This document shows positions 50,109-61,849 of a DNA stretch of 64,000 bases, piece by piece. The stretch's first letter is position 1, and each line of letters opens with the position of its first letter. The translations under genes and the position numbers were made by a program. The stretch comes from Pomphorhynchus laevis. Taxonomy: Eukaryota; Acanthocephala; Palaeacanthocephala; Echinorhynchida; Pomphorhynchidae. The stretch covers positions 62,001 through 126,000 of the forward strand of contig WNNJ02002475.1 in the NCBI GenBank assembly GCA_012934845.2, written 5' to 3'. The notes under the pieces were generated by a model. It was not told the DNA's origin. It was given only the letters and a program-made list of their open reading frames with translations, and made no database searches.

Positions 50109-51895
50109 TTACAATGTATGAAAAACAAAATCATTTTGGACATTCAAATTTGGTTCGAGGATCTTTATAGCGACAGCCTCCATAACTAATCGGCGTTTTA
50201 AGTTAGGCTCGGAAATCAAAACTGACACATTGTCAAAGTCGATGTCATGCCCAGTTTGATGAGCATGGTCTGCTAATGTCGACTGCGCTGATGTTGTGAG
50301 TGCCTTCTTATGTTCTTTTAATCTAGTTTTTAGAGTACGTCCAGTTTGTCCAATGTATATGCTTATACAATCCCTACACCCAATCTTATAGACTACACCC
50401 ATCTTATCAAAATTAGTTCTTCTTGGTTTTGTGACTAGTGCATCAAGATTATATGTACATCGGGTACCATAAAACATTTTTAATGGTAATCCTGACTGGA
50501 AAACGAATCTGTTTATTTTATTAAGAATATCCTCACTTAAACTACCCATTGCGGGAATATAAAAGCAGTGTTTCAATTTTTGAGGACCAATTAAGTTGGA
50601 TTGCGCGGAAGTGTGAATGCGTTCTTTTGTTTTCTTAATTATTCTATGTAAGATATCTATTGGGTAGCCTAGAGATGTAAATATTCTCAAGACTTTGCTT
50701 AATTCGGCGTTTAGATAAATTTCTTTGTTACAAATTCGATACGCTCTTAAACAGAAGCGACGAAACACACCTAGTTTTGTTGATGCTGAATGACTGCTGT
50801 CCCAAGGAATATACAAGCTAGTTTCTGTAGCTTTTCTGAATACTTTAGTGACGGAGACATCAGTGGTCAAAACTTCGCAATCTAGGAATGGTAAAAACTT
50901 GTTAGAAGGCCAGGTAATTGTCACTTCTATTCGAGGATTCAATGAATTGAAAATTCTAACGAAATCATCTGCTTTATCACGACTTTCTGACCAAATAACA
51001 AATATATCATCGATGTAACGATAAAATGCGATAGGTCGTATATCACAACGGCTTATAGCCTCTTCCTCTAGCTTTTGCATGTACAGGTCAGCCAAGGCGG
51101 GGCCGATTGGTGATCCCATAGCTACACCAAAAAGTTGTTTATATAATGCTATCAAAGGAAAAGTTCGTTGTACATGCTAACTGAAATAATCTCCTACATT
51201 TAACTAAATGTTCACTATCTGTCCAAGGGGATCCGAGTTTTGATATCGCAAAGTCAACAGCATCATCTACTGACACATTAGTAAATAGTGATTTCACATC
51301 TAATGTGAAAATTACATACGTTATCTGATTTAAGTCTAATGCTCTCAATTTGTTAACAAAATCAGTAGTATTTAGCACTTTCGTAGGAATTGACATCACA
51401 ATAGGTTTTAGCAAACTTGACGAGAACTTACCTACACCATAGTTAAATGCACATTTCATTGACACAATAGGACGTAAGGGACAGTCTAGCTTATGGATTT
51501 TGGGCAAACCGTACATGTAAGGTACAAGAGGATCGGATGGAAACATTTGGAGATATTTTACACAAGTGATCAATTCTTTTGAAGCGAAGTATTTAAGTAG
51601 TGTTACCAATTCACGTGCCCACGCTTTTGCCGTATTTCTTAAAGAAGGTTCAAATGTGGATGTATTTCCCAAAATAGAAACATCTTTTCACTGTAATCAG
51701 ATTTATCCAACAACACTACACAATTCCCCTTATCAGCTTTAGTCAGGACTATTTGATCGTTCTCACGAAGATCTTTTAAAGCGTTCAATTCAGCTCTGGA
51801 GATGTTGGAACGAATTGATCTATTCACATTTGTCCTATATATATGATGTCTAAGACCAGTAAGTTTGTGAACTAACAATTGTTTATTTTAACAAT
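50109..51895 (-). mobile_element. Canonical Penelope-like element, RT + GIY-YIG, 5'-truncated
   Basis: The - strand carries, in order: LTKADKGNCVVLLDKSDYSE, YGLPKIHKLDCPLRPIVS, FTLDVKSLFTNVS, VAMGSPIGPALADLY, FYRYIDDIFVIW and FLPFLDCEV, then a GIY-YIG nuclease (VVYKIGCRDC...YIGQTGRTLKTRLKEHKKAL, with His residues completing a CCHH pattern) and EAVAIKILEPNLN. RT and endonuclease order is that of Penelope/Poseidon-type elements. The reading is spread over three overlapping frames. The 5' part is missing at 51895. Confidence 0.85.
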
Positions 51896-51944
51896 ATGTC
51901 AGTGTAACAATATGACAATATAACAATTGTTTATTCGACTTTGA

Positions 51945-52104
51945 CAATGTGTCAGTTTCGATTTCCGAGCCTAACTTAAAACGCCGATTAGTTATGGAGG
52001 CTGTCGCTATAAAAATCCTAGAACCAAATTTGAATGTCCAAAATGATTTTGTTTTTCATACATTGTAACTTAACTTGTTTTATTGTTTCAGATACTTCTT
52101 GATA
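51945..52104 (+). mobile_element. Inverted copy of the PLE unit junction
   Basis: On the + strand SEPNLKRRLVMEAVAIKILE continues to NDFVFHTL-stop (52066), and 38 bases later the next unit's ATG appears. Together with 49960-50215 it forms a ~260-bp inverted repeat around the - strand element. A pyrimidine tract ending TTTCAG just before the ATG could be a splice acceptor. Confidence 0.7.
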
Positions 52105-53640
52105 ATGTCCGCGGTTAGCGAACGAAATATCGAAGAAATATTCAATTTCTTTTTTCTGGGAATGGCATTTAGATACAAAAATAATTATTCCCCCCAGAAT
52201 GTCTCATTCCGTTTCAAATTATTTGAAGAAATTTATGGCCGCAATCTGAGACTTTCTCTGAAGCAATATATTCGCAGTTTACAATTAATTATGATTAGCT
52301 ATTTGGACATTCGTTTCCTTGATCATTGCTCTCGAAACAATCTGCAGCCCAACTTTGCAAAATTATCATTTTCTGGGTGTTCAAGAATGACAAACAAAGC
52401 TTATCGTATTATAAAAGATGCTGTGCACAGTTTACTCAAATGTGAAATTAGTCACAAGTATTGGATTATTCGAAATCAAAAGCTCCGTGTTTCAAAATTT
52501 GAGGAGGATCTAAAAGACATTGTTAATGCTGTGGAATGGAATCAGATCCAAGGATTTATTCAGAATATTCTTTACAAGCTGTTTATGAACAAGGTATCCA
52601 GATTAATGCGTAAGATTACGTTTCTATTGTCAACCACACTTCATCAACTACGAAACACCTTGCCTAGCGTCGATGTTGTGACTCCCCAACCCATGCCTGT
52701 AGTGAATCTAAGTAAACAGAATATTTCTGAAAATCAGTTAAAAATTTTAAGGAAAGGTCTTAAGTTTGGAATTTGTGGATCATCACCGAAATTTAGTGAT
52801 TCAATATCGGTTACCACAGAACTAGAGTTACTTAGTCAAAAGGTTGTAGAAAACTTTGTCTTCATATGCAAAAAGCTTTATTATGATATACTAATGAAAG
52901 AGGTTAATTCTAATGATTTAAATGCAAATCCAACATATGAACGTAGTGAGTTGAGTTTTGAAACAATTATTACAAGTCACTGTTCTATAATGGATAAAAA
53001 GGGTATAAAGGTTGAATTAGATAATAAAACTATACCTATATTATATTGGAATCCAAAATTACATAAAAATCCAATAAAACCTAGGTTCATATGTAGTGCG
53101 TTTAAATGTACATTAAAACCACTTTCTGTCTACATGAATAAAATACTTAAAGTAATTAAAGCACACTTTAAAAAATATTGTAGGATAATCGAAATTAATA
53201 CTGGTATAAAACACTATTTCAGTATTAATTCTACAAAAGAATTTTTAGAACAGACAAAAGGAATAAATTTTCAAAATATAAATACATACGATTTTAGTAC
53301 GCTTTATACAAATCTAGATTTAGTAGATATTAAAGAAGCGTTAGTAAAATTAATTAATCTTATATTCGGAAAAAGATATACATATATATGTTATAATAAT
53401 TATAACGCCTATCTAACAAAAATTAAACCATCAAGCAAATATAAATATATGGATAAAATTGAATTAATAGAATCCTTAAATATTTCGATAAATCAAAATT
53501 ATTTAAAAGTAGGGACATCTATATTTAGACAAGTAAAAGGTGTTCCAATGGGTGGTAATAGTAGCCCAATTATAGCTGACTTGTTTTTAAGCTTTATAGA
53601 ATATGAATTTGTTCATAACTGTGTAAAAACTGAAATCTAA
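52105..53640 (+). CDS. Chimeric PLE ORF: Penelope N-terminus joined to Naiad-like RT
   Basis: From ATG 52105 (MSAVSERNIEEIFNFFFLGM) 511 codons are open. Residues 1 to ~245 are the N-terminal domain of a canonical PLE: IRFLDHCSRNNLQPNF, then VVNLSKQNISENQLKILRKG. From about 52840 the sequence becomes a different RT: LYWNPKLHKNPIKPRFICSA, NTYDFSTLYTNLDLVD, IFRQVKGVPMGGNSSPIIAD. The catalytic YIDDI lies in the next open segment (53654-53905). No GIY-YIG is attached. The simplest history is a 5'-truncated Naiad-like element inserted into a Penelope copy, with the frames matching by chance. Confidence 0.65.
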   Translation: MSAVSERNIEEIFNFFFLGMAFRYKNNYSPQNVSFRFKLFEEIYGRNLRLSLKQYIRSLQLIMISYLDIRFLDHCSRNNLQPNFAKLSFSGCSRMTNKAYRIIKDAVHSLLKCEISHKYWIIRNQKLRVSKFEEDLKDIVNAVEWNQIQGFIQNILYKLFMNKVSRLMRKITFLLSTTLHQLRNTLPSVDVVTPQPMPVVNLSKQNISENQLKILRKGLKFGICGSSPKFSDSISVTTELELLSQKVVENFVFICKKLYYDILMKEVNSNDLNANPTYERSELSFETIITSHCSIMDKKGIKVELDNKTIPILYWNPKLHKNPIKPRFICSAFKCTLKPLSVYMNKILKVIKAHFKKYCRIIEINTGIKHYFSINSTKEFLEQTKGINFQNINTYDFSTLYTNLDLVDIKEALVKLINLIFGKRYTYICYNNYNAYLTKIKPSSKYKYMDKIELIESLNISINQNYLKVGTSIFRQVKGVPMGGNSSPIIADLFLSFIEYEFVHNCVKTEI

Positions 53641-53985
53641 ATTATATAAATATATGAAATATATGTTTCGATACATTGATGATATATGTGTATTTAACTC
53701 TAACAATTTTTATTCAATTAGTGAACAAATTTATCCAGAAAGCCTTATTCTTAACAAAACCAATATTAATGATAAAGAAGGTGTATATCTAGATATGAAT
53801 ATTAAATTTACATTAACTAAAACTACTATTAATTTATATCGTAAAGATGACATATTAAAATTTACAAGAAACATATTCTTGCATGAGCATTTATTTAATT
53901 ATTAAATTTTGATTTAGCATTATTATGTTTTGTTTATTTTATAATTATATTAAATACGTAGACTGACAGTTAGCTGATTTGATTT
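52840..53985 (+). mobile_element. Naiad-like PLE, RT core to 3' end, internally deleted
   Basis: This is the only copy in the window with RT palm motifs (GVPMGGNSSPII; FRYIDDICVF at 53663; EGVYLDMNIKF). After LHEH the sequence jumps straight to the end of the 3' tail (TACGTAGACTGACAGTTAGC), losing the thumb and the structured module. Clade assignment rests on the pattern FDFSTLYT, GxPMGxN and YIDDI, and needs a tree. Confidence 0.6.
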
Positions 53986-54244
53986 CTCAGAAACTTGAAA
54001 ACCAATTTTACACCGGTAGAATTTAAATTTATAATAGATAAAAATAGTTGTAAAGTTAAAATAGATAAAAATCGAGTAAAATCGGTAAATCACTGTTTTA
54101 CAAATCAGATGAATGTTTTTTACTCCTACCATGTATTTGTTTGAGCAATTACACAACATATGAATCAAAAGCCAAAGAAGTAAATTAACGCATTGGTGAT
54201 AAGCAATTGTTTGAAAAATTTTCAAGATCTATAATTTGTTATTT

Positions 54245-54505
54245 TTGAATCTAAATGCCATTCCCAGAAAAAAGAAATTGAATATTTCTTCGATATTTCG
54301 TTCGCTAACCGCGGACATTATCAAGAAGTATGGTAATTTGCTAGAACACTTATAAATTTTCTTCTGGGAATGTTCAATTCCCAGAAAAAAAATATTTCTT
54401 CAATATCAAGAAGAAATATTCAATTTCTTTTTTCAGGGAATGGCATTTAGATTCAAAAATAATTATTCCCCCAGAATGTCTCATTCCGTTTCAAACTATA
54501 ATTTG
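54245..54505. mobile_element. Inverted pair of canonical PLE 5' scraps
   Basis: 54245-54330 repeats the N-terminal coding start on the - strand and 54365-54505 repeats it on the + strand, giving a short palindrome-like arrangement. Confidence 0.6.
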
Positions 54506-55014
54506 TTTTTTTTGTCTGATTTTTTGAATATGATTTAAATATTTGACAAAAATGCTGATTGATAACATCCAACAATGAGCTGTAATTTAATAGCCATTCA
54601 TTTCACTGCAAAAAAAGTTTACAATGTAAGTAATGTGTTTAAGGTTTATTCTTATCGACAAGAATACAAATGTCACATTTGTTATTAAGTGAACATTTGC
54701 TGTAATAAAAGCGCATTCTTTAAGCAAAAAAGTTTATTAGCACATATCATGCAAAAATAAAGCGAGCACTAAAGCTCACTTTAACTTTAATGTTGTTGAT
54801 AGATTATTCATGAGTTTATGATGAAAGTTTCTACTTGCAATGAACATAAATTTATATATTTTGTAAAAAACAAGTTAGCAAAGAAATTCATCTGCCAAGT
54901 TTTGTTCCAACAACCCAGAGGTTAAACCAATTGATAGAATTGGACTAATTACTTTTTAAAGCGAAAGGTAAATATGCCAGATCATTTTTAAATTGTTGTT
55001 AATAAAATAATCAA
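54506..55014. other. No gene seen
   Basis: AT-rich spacer between PLE fragments. Confidence 0.4.
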
Positions 55015-55548
55015 AATATGTTCAAAATCATTTAAATAATTTAATAGATGCATATTTTAAACTAGGTTACTATAAAAATACCATCAAGCAGAAAATAGTA
55101 AAATATATAAATCAACACAATAATATTCAAAATAAATTTAAAATCATTAGCGGAAAATGTTTATAGATAAATAATAAATAATATACTTTGTATTATAATA
55201 AGGTACACTAAATAATCAAATTTCATCTGAGAAATAAGTCCTTAGCATGTATTGGGCCCCGCAACTATGTTGGGTAGAGGCATACGCGCCGAAACATAAT
55301 AACGTAGCAGTTTATCCTGATGACATCTAATCCTTATTCTGATACATCGTCTGTTATTTATTAGTCAATTCATAAAAATTGATTTTCATTTTAAATATTA
55401 AATTTTGATTTTAACTTGATATAAATTATATAAAATATCATATAATCATCATTTATAATTTATAATTATTTATTATTTAATTATTTGAATTTGTTTTGGC
55501 ATTATTTTTAATTTATTTCGTAGACTCAGTTAGATGTACCTGATTTGT
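55015..55548 (+). mobile_element. Naiad-like PLE, thumb and 3' end
   Basis: Coding scrap (ATCAAGCAGAAAATAGTAAA region), then the 3' module with GGGCCCC, CGAAAC at 55290 and CTGATGA at 55317, and the terminal CGTAGACTCAGTTAG. The GGCCCC/GGGGCC pairing is lost here, but the 21-base core spacing is kept. Confidence 0.7.
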
Positions 55549-56480
55549 TAAAAATTAAAAAATGTATAATAGACATTAGGTTTACTAGTTCATGATCTAT
55601 TTTTTCTTGTCTAATCAGCTTCAATATCATTACATTCGTTACATGACCAACTAATTTCAACAGTTACTACCAGAGTTAAACCGCAGGGGGGGGGGCATTT
55701 TTGCTTGACATGCAAATCAAATTTTTTACTCAAGAAATGTAATTTACTTCTTATTACTAAGTTGAAAAGTCAATTGCAAAATTCTGTATTTTCAATAAAA
55801 CACAATTTTGACGATCTCTTCGTGAATCATTGTGGTGGACCTATGGCGAAAGCAAAACGCTAAATGGATTGCCGTTTTCTCAAACAGTGCTTGCAACCCA
55901 TCAATACAATTTTCTATAACTGGTTACATAATGATACCAATTAATGTCTTTTTAAAGACATCAATAAAACAGCAATGCATGGACGATAAATCACCAATCG
56001 TATTTCTGGCTTGGTATACACATTTTTGTTTCAGTAAAGGAAAAACAAACCCTTTCTACTACTATTAATGAAATAATTATTTATAACTAAATGTGCTTTC
56101 AGCAGACAATTCATAAATCATAACAGTTAGCACAAAGATGGACAAGAAGGGGGAATATACGAGAAAAAATAGTTTCTATGAAATAAATACTATTTATAGT
56201 TCCTGTAAGTTTTATATTGTAACCAAGTTTCAATAACTACATGTTTATACTTTATTAATTAACGGTCAAGTTACTATAACGAAAAATATTAAAAAATACA
56301 CAGAACATATTGCATGTAAGATCCTGCAGCTGATTTCCAAAAGGTAGTTCTCTGATAATGAGAAATAATTGTTTCTAATCCATTTTAATCTTTAATGCGG
56401 GAATAAATGAAGAATTGAAAAATATTTTTTTAAGATGATTGGGGTTGAGTAACGCATAAATATAACAATTAAGTTCATTT
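55549..56480. other. No gene seen
   Basis: AT-rich with a G run at about 55687-55695. A 78-codon frame at 55832 has no recognisable product. Confidence 0.4.
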
Positions 56481-58385
56481 ATATTGCTTTCTGGATCATC
56501 CTAATTTTATTCGGAAGAGATTTAATTGCTGTCGTTGCTTGCTTTCTCACCGGATCCATAAGATCATACATTTTTATAATTTGATAGTATGATTTGTTAG
56601 ACTGCTTCGGGAATCAATAAACTTCAGTTTTTTAATCGTAGATGCTGTAAAAACCGGAGTTCGATTACATGCAGTGTAGACTTCCGTATCACTCCTAGAC
56701 TACTTTAGTGTAGACTACTTTATCACTTTTAGACGAGCTGATGGTAGCCGGCAGCACTCATCAGTAGGGTGAACTACCATCAGTCGTTTCGGCTGCCTTG
56801 TGATATATTAAATAGGCATATCTGAGAATTTGCTTACATTGTAGCATGGTCATAGCTCTTTAAATTAACCACGTGGTATCCAGATCATTTAGATTTATTC
56901 GGTAGGACGTATCATTGCTATCGTTGCTTGTTTTCTCACAGGATCCTTTAGAGGATATATTTTATAATATGATAGTATAATGAGTAAGACTGTGCTCCAG
57001 AAGCCTATAAGCTTCAGTTTTTTAATCATGGATGTTGCCTAAAACTAGTATACAAGTAAGCAAATTCTCAAAAATGCCTTTTAAATTTATAACAAATCAG
57101 CTGAAATAACTGATGGTAGTTCACTCTACTGATGAGTACTGGCGACTACCATACCTCGTCTAGGGGGAGATAAATAAGTATGATCTGCATGTCGTAATGG
57201 ATTCCGGATTTGGCAGCGTCTACGGTTGTATATATGCTCTGTTCTACTATTTGCTAACTTATATGCTAGCAAATATGTTGCGGAATAGACTGTTTATAAT
57301 TCTTAATTGTGTTGCTCAATTCGATTAATTAAATCATGACTTTCATGTACCATTGCACTTCTAGACGACCACTTCAGCATCGAAATGATGAGTACCCGGC
57401 AACACTCATCAGTAGAATGAGGTACACACTGGTCGTTTCGGTTGCCTGTGTGACATTGTGAATAAAGACGTTTCCGACACTTTGCTTAATTGACTTAGGC
57501 TTACGCTCTTTACCAGATCGAATTGCTGTGCGGACCATCCTTAAACATTAGGCAGAGGTTGACGATGAATTGTCGTTGCACTCGTTGGATCCTTAATTAA
57601 TACGGTATGTATACTGGTAGTACACAGATGTGCTGAATAAACAACGGTTCAGGATTTCTTACGAAATTCAGCATTTATATAAAATGGTGTTGCTTGATAG
57701 ACTGGACTTCGATTCACGACTTTAGTCGTCATGTCACTTCTAGACGATCACTTTAGCATCGAAATGATGAGTACCCGGCAACACTCATCAGTCGAATGAT
57801 ATCCCTACTGGGCGTTTCGGTTGCTCGTGTTACATTGTGAATGAAGCTGTTTCCGACACTGCTTAATTGACTAAGGCCTGCGCTCTTTATCAGATCAAAT
57901 TGATGTGCGGACCACCCTTTAACACTAGGCAGATGTTGTTGATGTATTGTTTTTGCACTCGTTAGATCCTTAATGGATACGTCATGTATAATAGTAGTGC
58001 ACGGATGTGCTGAGTAGACAACGGTCCAGGATTTCTTACGAAATACGGCATTTATACTAAATGGTGTTGCTTGGTAGAATGTACTTTGAATAACGACTTT
58101 CAAATATCATGTCACTTTAAGACGACCACTTTAGCACCGGAGGACGGACTACCGCAACACTTTTCAGTAGAATAAAGTACCCACTAGTCGTTTAAGTTGC
58201 CTGTGACATTGTGCATGAATGCGTTTCCGACACTTTGCTTCATTGACTGAGGATTGAGCTCTTCACCAGATCGAGCAACATCTGCTTACTGTTTAATGAT
58301 TGTCTGCACAGCAATTCGATATGGTAAAGAGTGCAAGCCTCAGTCAATTAAGCAAAGTGTCGGAAACGCCTTCATTCACAATAAT
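56481..58385 (-). repeat. ~379-bp tandem/inverted family with hammerhead core pieces
   Basis: Units starting CACTT.TAGACGA lie at 57356, 57735 and 58113 (spacing 379 and 378). A related pair sits at 56.49-56.83 kb and, inverted, at 57.05-57.18 kb. The end (58303-58383) is an inverted copy of an internal segment (TCAATTAAGCAAAGTGTCGG). Each better unit holds, on the - strand, CGAAAC, 21-22 nt, then CTGATGAG with flanking complementary arms. No convincing protein-coding capacity. Confidence 0.75.
57359..57446 (-). ncRNA. Hammerhead-like motif in permuted order
   Basis: All hammerhead parts can be found on the - strand of this unit. GGCAAC-C (57446-57440) precedes GAAA and pairs with GUUGCC (57403-57398) after CUGAUGAG-U. 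ACGACCA (after GAA) pairs with UGGUCGU (57371-57365). A GUC follows (cut after 57364). UAGAA (57363-57359) pairs with UUCUA (57417-57413) just before CUGAUGAG. Within one unit these helices cross; a standard fold needs CUGAUGAG from the neighbouring unit. Activity is inferred. Confidence 0.5.
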
Positions 58386-59300
58386 TATAGCATATTCGTA
58401 ATTCGCCTTAATTCGTAATAATTATAACATGTATTTATCTTTCCAAATTTAAGGTTCTAACTTTTCTTCATATCAGTAAAATCTAAATTTTGATAAAGCG
58501 TAAAAAATCGTAGGTTTTTATATTTTGAAAATTAAGTTACATTTTGATTATATTAATTAAAAAATTAAATTATATTTTGAAAATTATATTTTTAATATTA
58601 ATAGTTTCGCAATTACATTATGTTTGTTGAATGTTTCAAAAATCATATTTACAAATCACATCGAATTTTCAATTATAATTACAAATTTTTAATCCTAATG
58701 ACGGTAACAGTTTATATATTATTTTAGGAATATATTTACTTAAATCTGATAATATTATTTCTTTACTTTTTTTATTATTTAAAATTCTAACTATATGTAT
58801 GTTATCCATACATTTATTAATGAAGTTTGTGATTAATGTATACTTTTTTCATGTTATTATTAACATTAATTGTTCGATTAGAGTATTTTATATTACAATA
58901 ATTGTTTATTATACAACTTAATCTATCATAAGCGTTAATTAATCTTTGATTTATTGTACACATGATTTATTTAGAAAAACTTCTTACGTAAAGATTTTTT
59001 ATTAATGCTTTTTTGCGTATGTAGACAGAGTTATTATTAGCTTTATCAATATTTGTTATTGCCATAACACAATTAAACAAAGAAAGTTTTTACTGCATCC
59101 ACAACAACACTTAATGTCACAAAATGCGTTACTTATAGTCAATTGTTAGGACGCCACTCAACGTGTGTTTAGTGATGGCGGTTGGTCACTGTTTGCGGTT
59201 AGGTTGCATGAGCTATTGCCCATTGATTGTGCCGCCGCTGCTGCCACATTTATTATGTAGATCATTTAGTTTAGTAAATCCTGTATACATATCTTTATTA
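58386..59300. other. No gene seen
   Basis: AT-rich spacer before the LINE remnants. Confidence 0.4.
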
Positions 59301-59389
59301 ATTTTATCTTTCATTTTACAATTATTTGTTAATTTCGTTTTCTTTTTAATTTCATCAAATATATAACTTTTCCAAATGTTAATCTTAGA

Positions 59390-61620
59390 TGCATTTAAGC
59401 TTTTACTATAAACCAGCTCACGAAAGTTGGCTTTTTCTCCGGGAAAATAAGAAAAATAGTATTATTTTTGAATTTTCACCAATAACTGTTCCTGCTGATG
59501 ATGATCTAGATAACCTAGCCAATTCAACAAAAACTTCATGTTCTGTTATCATTAAAAATAGAGAATCAATTTCTACATGTTGTGATGATGCATCTCCACA
59601 TACGATAGAGAAAACATCAGTGTTAGCTCCAAAGCGGATGTAAAACTTCTGCCATGCTGCCTGGCGATGTCACGCGAATGTTAGTCTCTTAAGGATGAAA
59701 AGGGTGGTATCAGAGCTTTGGATCCCTTCACATAAGCCTAAAACGTTTTTTGGTTTCATATCTATTTGTAAAGCTACTTGATCCTCAAAACTTCGCCTTT
59801 TTGTAATCTTAAAGTGATTGACGAAATTACGGAGCATTGTATACCGCCTTTAAAAATCATTCTGATAATGGCTTAGTTCAAATAGTCTATTCCTATGTTT
59901 GAGAGTATATCGCAATTTAGTGTCAAACCAACGAGGGTATTTAGCTTTACTTTTTGGTACTCTATGGAGTGGTGCAAACTCATCTGCAAGAGCTTCTAAA
60001 CCTGATTCAATAACATGCCATCGTACCTCAATGTCTTCACTAGAACAGTTGAATGATGTTCATAATGCCGCATCTCGTAATGCGTTTGCATCAATTTGTT
60101 GTCAAGATCTTTTCCACACTATCAGATTTCCCACTTTTGGGATCATACACTTAAGAAAATAATTGAATAAGATCATGCAATGATCGCTTAATCCAATGGG
60201 ACTCTGATAGCTCATATTACCCACACTTGTAATCAATTTAGAAAATACCAGATATAGGCAAGATTCCTGGTTTTCTGTGAATCTTGTGGGCGACTTCACA
60301 TGTTGTTCTAACATGATATCATTTGTAAGAAAATTCCATAAGTCCAAAAATGTGACTTTGAAGAATCACTATCAAAACATAATTCTCGATGTGACCAACT
60401 GAGGGTATATTATAATCACCAACTAATATATATTCTTCAAGCTCGGAAACAGCGACTAATTAGTTTAAAAAATTCATGATTCAATACGAATGATTGCGCC
60501 TCCACCCTTTCGAGAATCTCTATCAGCTCTCAATAAATTAAAGCCTATAATAGCAATCGAATCATCGGATATATCACTATGCAGCCATGTTTCAGTGAGA
60601 GTCAGGATCGCTGGTTCATTTGAGATGACTCATGCCTTAAGTTCATCAAAATTTAGTAAAATAATCCTTAAATTAGTATAGGCGACACTAATGCCAGAAA
60701 CAGAGGGCAATTGAGTAGTAATGTTGGATGTGATATCAATGCGCACTTGATTTCCTTATTGTAAAAAAGGATTCCCTTGAAGAACTCTTCGAACTTATCA
60801 GCACAAATAGTTGCTGACGAACTACTCGAAAATTTCTTATCATTAGATCAGTCTCTCTATTCGATCTTCTAAATGCTAGATTAGCACGAGCATTATTAAG
60901 CAATAATATTTCTTCAATCGAGATATCTTTAAAAAATTTGTCGTTTTACCTTTAAAGCGATAACCTCTAGCTAAAACTGCTCTTGTATTTTCTGCAGAAT
61001 CAAATACTACTTTAAGTAATCATGGTTTATCTTGTGTTTTTTACCAAGACGAAATAAGTTTTTGGCATTGAGACTACGCGCAATATCCTTCTCATCCGGC
61101 ACGAATTTATCCGAAAAGACCTTACGAATAGAAACTACGTTACCATCCACACAGTTCTGAACACTGTCTTAGAAGTAACACTGATGTTCGCAAAAATAAG
61201 GCAATTATTTCTGTTTCTAGTACGATTCATAGTATTGATAATTCCAACAAATATCTTATCTTTTATATCCTTGGATCTCATTTAATTTTAATTTCCGACT
61301 ACCACATCATTGCACACTCTAAAATCGTCTCGTCTGAAGTGTTCGACTTGAAGACTGCTTCAATATATTATTTGATCGAACATGAGTAGAAAATAATATA
61401 TTGCTGTTAGGACTGTGTTCCGCTAATATGACGGATGTAGATGAGGGCCATTTATTAGTAAAAATCTCGGGTGTATATTTATCCTTATTATTTGCCATCA
61501 CAGTGATATCATTTATGTTACTTCTAAGTTTATATGCTTTCTTTCGTCAACTCAAAGGATCGGCCAACCAGTGCATCTATATCAAAAAATGTGAGTAAAC
61601 CAGTATTGGCGCCTTTAATC
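59390..61620 (-). mobile_element. Decayed CR1/L2-like LINE
   Basis: On the - strand: the end of an ORF1-like protein (61.5-60.9 kb, reading SLNAKNLFRLGKKHK, then VVFDSAENTRAVLARGY-like residues), then an APE endonuclease with ILVGDYNIPS (~60.4 kb) and QHVKSPTRFTENQESCLYLV...PIGLSDH (60347-60102, the catalytic SDH). Below 60.1 kb lies the linker toward the RT, much decayed. No RT catalytic motif remains. Confidence 0.65.
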
Positions 61621-61849
61621 CAAAACAACCAGTCTCATGATTTGCTGCAGAATTGGATGCACGCGCTTGTGTCTGCTTGGATACAGTTGTACCTACGCTC
61701 TCCCCTTGTTTCTGCAAACTCTCGCATAAGCACATATAACATCCAATACGTCCATTCAAACTACCCCCGTAGTTTTCAATGTCCTTTCTCCACCCACTGA
61801 CCATGTCAACATATACACTTCCCATCCCATGTAATCTTTACTCCCCGAC

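Noticed and set aside
52090-52130. Hammerhead at the canonical PLE unit junction (TTGATAATG, a CGCGG...GCG hairpin, CGAAATATC)
   Set aside because: The CUGAUGA core has two changes at invariant positions and the segment is coding sequence in this element.
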